DNA of 6,007 nt from positions 1 through 6,007 of the forward strand of contig JADZDZ010000072.1 in assembly GCA_020850785.1 (NCBI GenBank). Direction: 5' to 3'. A program made the position numbers and the translations under genes. Shown here in pieces: positions 5,791-6,007 of the stretch. The notes beneath the pieces were generated by a model that saw only the letters and a list, made by a program, of their open reading frames with translations, was not told where the DNA came from and did not search any database. Each line of letters starts with the position of its first letter. Positions within the stretch are counted from its first letter, which is position 1. The stretch comes from Candidatus Sumerlaeota bacterium. Its GTDB lineage: Bacteria > Sumerlaeota > Sumerlaeia > SLMS01.

Positions 5791-5844
5791 CCGGCGCCCA
5801 CAAAAAACTGGCGCTTCCTCGCGGGGAGGTAACACGGTGCGGAC

Positions 5845-6007
5845 ATGATGCCCACCAATAAAACCCTTCTTCGTTTCCTGCTTGTCGGCGTGCTTGTGAT
5901 CGGCGCCGTCATCACCGCCACCGCTGCGGTGGTTCCCACGTCGCGCACGGAATGGCGTAGTGTGTGGGTGACGCGCTTTGAATGGACGAGGGGGAATCGT
6001 CGGGACA
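5845..6007 (+). CDS. N-terminus of a secreted or membrane-anchored protein, possibly a family-10 glycosylhydrolase-like (GHL10) enzyme (3' end outside window)
   Basis: The frame starts at ATG 5845 (or ATG 5848, one codon later) and runs open to the edge, giving 54 residues. An in-frame TAA at 5830 rules out an earlier start. Residues 6-30 are a Lys/Arg-flanked hydrophobic segment, read as a signal peptide (ending near TATAA, 24-28) or an N-terminal anchor. EWRSVWVTRFEW (36-47) follows directly. This resembles the first beta-strand of GHL10 (DUF187) proteins, which often begin with R-x-V/L-W-V/L-T-R-F-D/E-W soon after the signal peptide. If so, the full gene would encode a secreted carbohydrate-active enzyme, but twelve residues are thin evidence. 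GGGGAGG at 5823-5829 is the only Shine-Dalgarno-like string and is rather far (15 bases) from 5845. The preceding terminator suggests independent transcription, though I see no convincing promoter in the short gap. That a gene is here is fairly sure; its family is tentative. Confidence 0.6.
   Translation, partial: MMPTNKTLLRFLLVGVLVIGAVITATAAVVPTSRTEWRSVWVTRFEWTRGNRRD

Overview
The window is GC-rich, densely packed bacterial DNA. It carries eight protein-coding genes: six complete, plus one cut by each edge. It reads as ordinary chromosome. I see no RNA gene, insertion sequence, integrase, CRISPR array or phage gene. The taxon cannot be fixed from the sequence alone. A PVC-type bacterium (Verrucomicrobiota or Planctomycetota) is my best inference, for three reasons: the ClpS-like protein has the aspartate-bearing form I associate with that group, the last gene starts like secreted family-10 glycosylhydrolase-like proteins common there, and a standalone purS is present.

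Layout. (1) 1-626, plus strand: the 3' end of rnhB (ribonuclease HII) overlaps the start of purS (FGAM synthase small subunit) by one base, so the two are probably co-translated. (2) 627-684: a short convergent gap with a small hairpin. (3) 685-3180, minus strand: a complete LonA protease gene (831 aa) starting at GTG 3180. (4) 3181-3455: a divergent control region with a 16-bp dyad at 3381-3396. (5) 3456-3896, plus: a four-helix VanZ-like membrane protein, followed by a T-tract terminator. (6) 4009-4865, plus: a clpS-like gene overlapping moaB by one base, with a strong Shine-Dalgarno at the junction. (7) 4994-5734, plus: a secreted LolA-fold protein ending at a very strong intrinsic terminator (5759-5790). 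(8) 5845 to the edge: the 5' end of a secreted or membrane-anchored gene.

How the genes work together. Two genes concern protein turnover: Lon, a self-contained AAA+ protease, and ClpS, the adaptor that hands substrates to ClpAP. They are on opposite strands and not in one operon. The rest are housekeeping (RNA:DNA hybrid repair, purine synthesis, molybdenum cofactor synthesis) or envelope functions. The gene order does not suggest a single pathway, and I did not find a new multi-gene system. The most unusual single items are the ClpS-like protein with altered recognition residues, the perfect dyad between lon and the VanZ-like gene, and the inserts in Lon.
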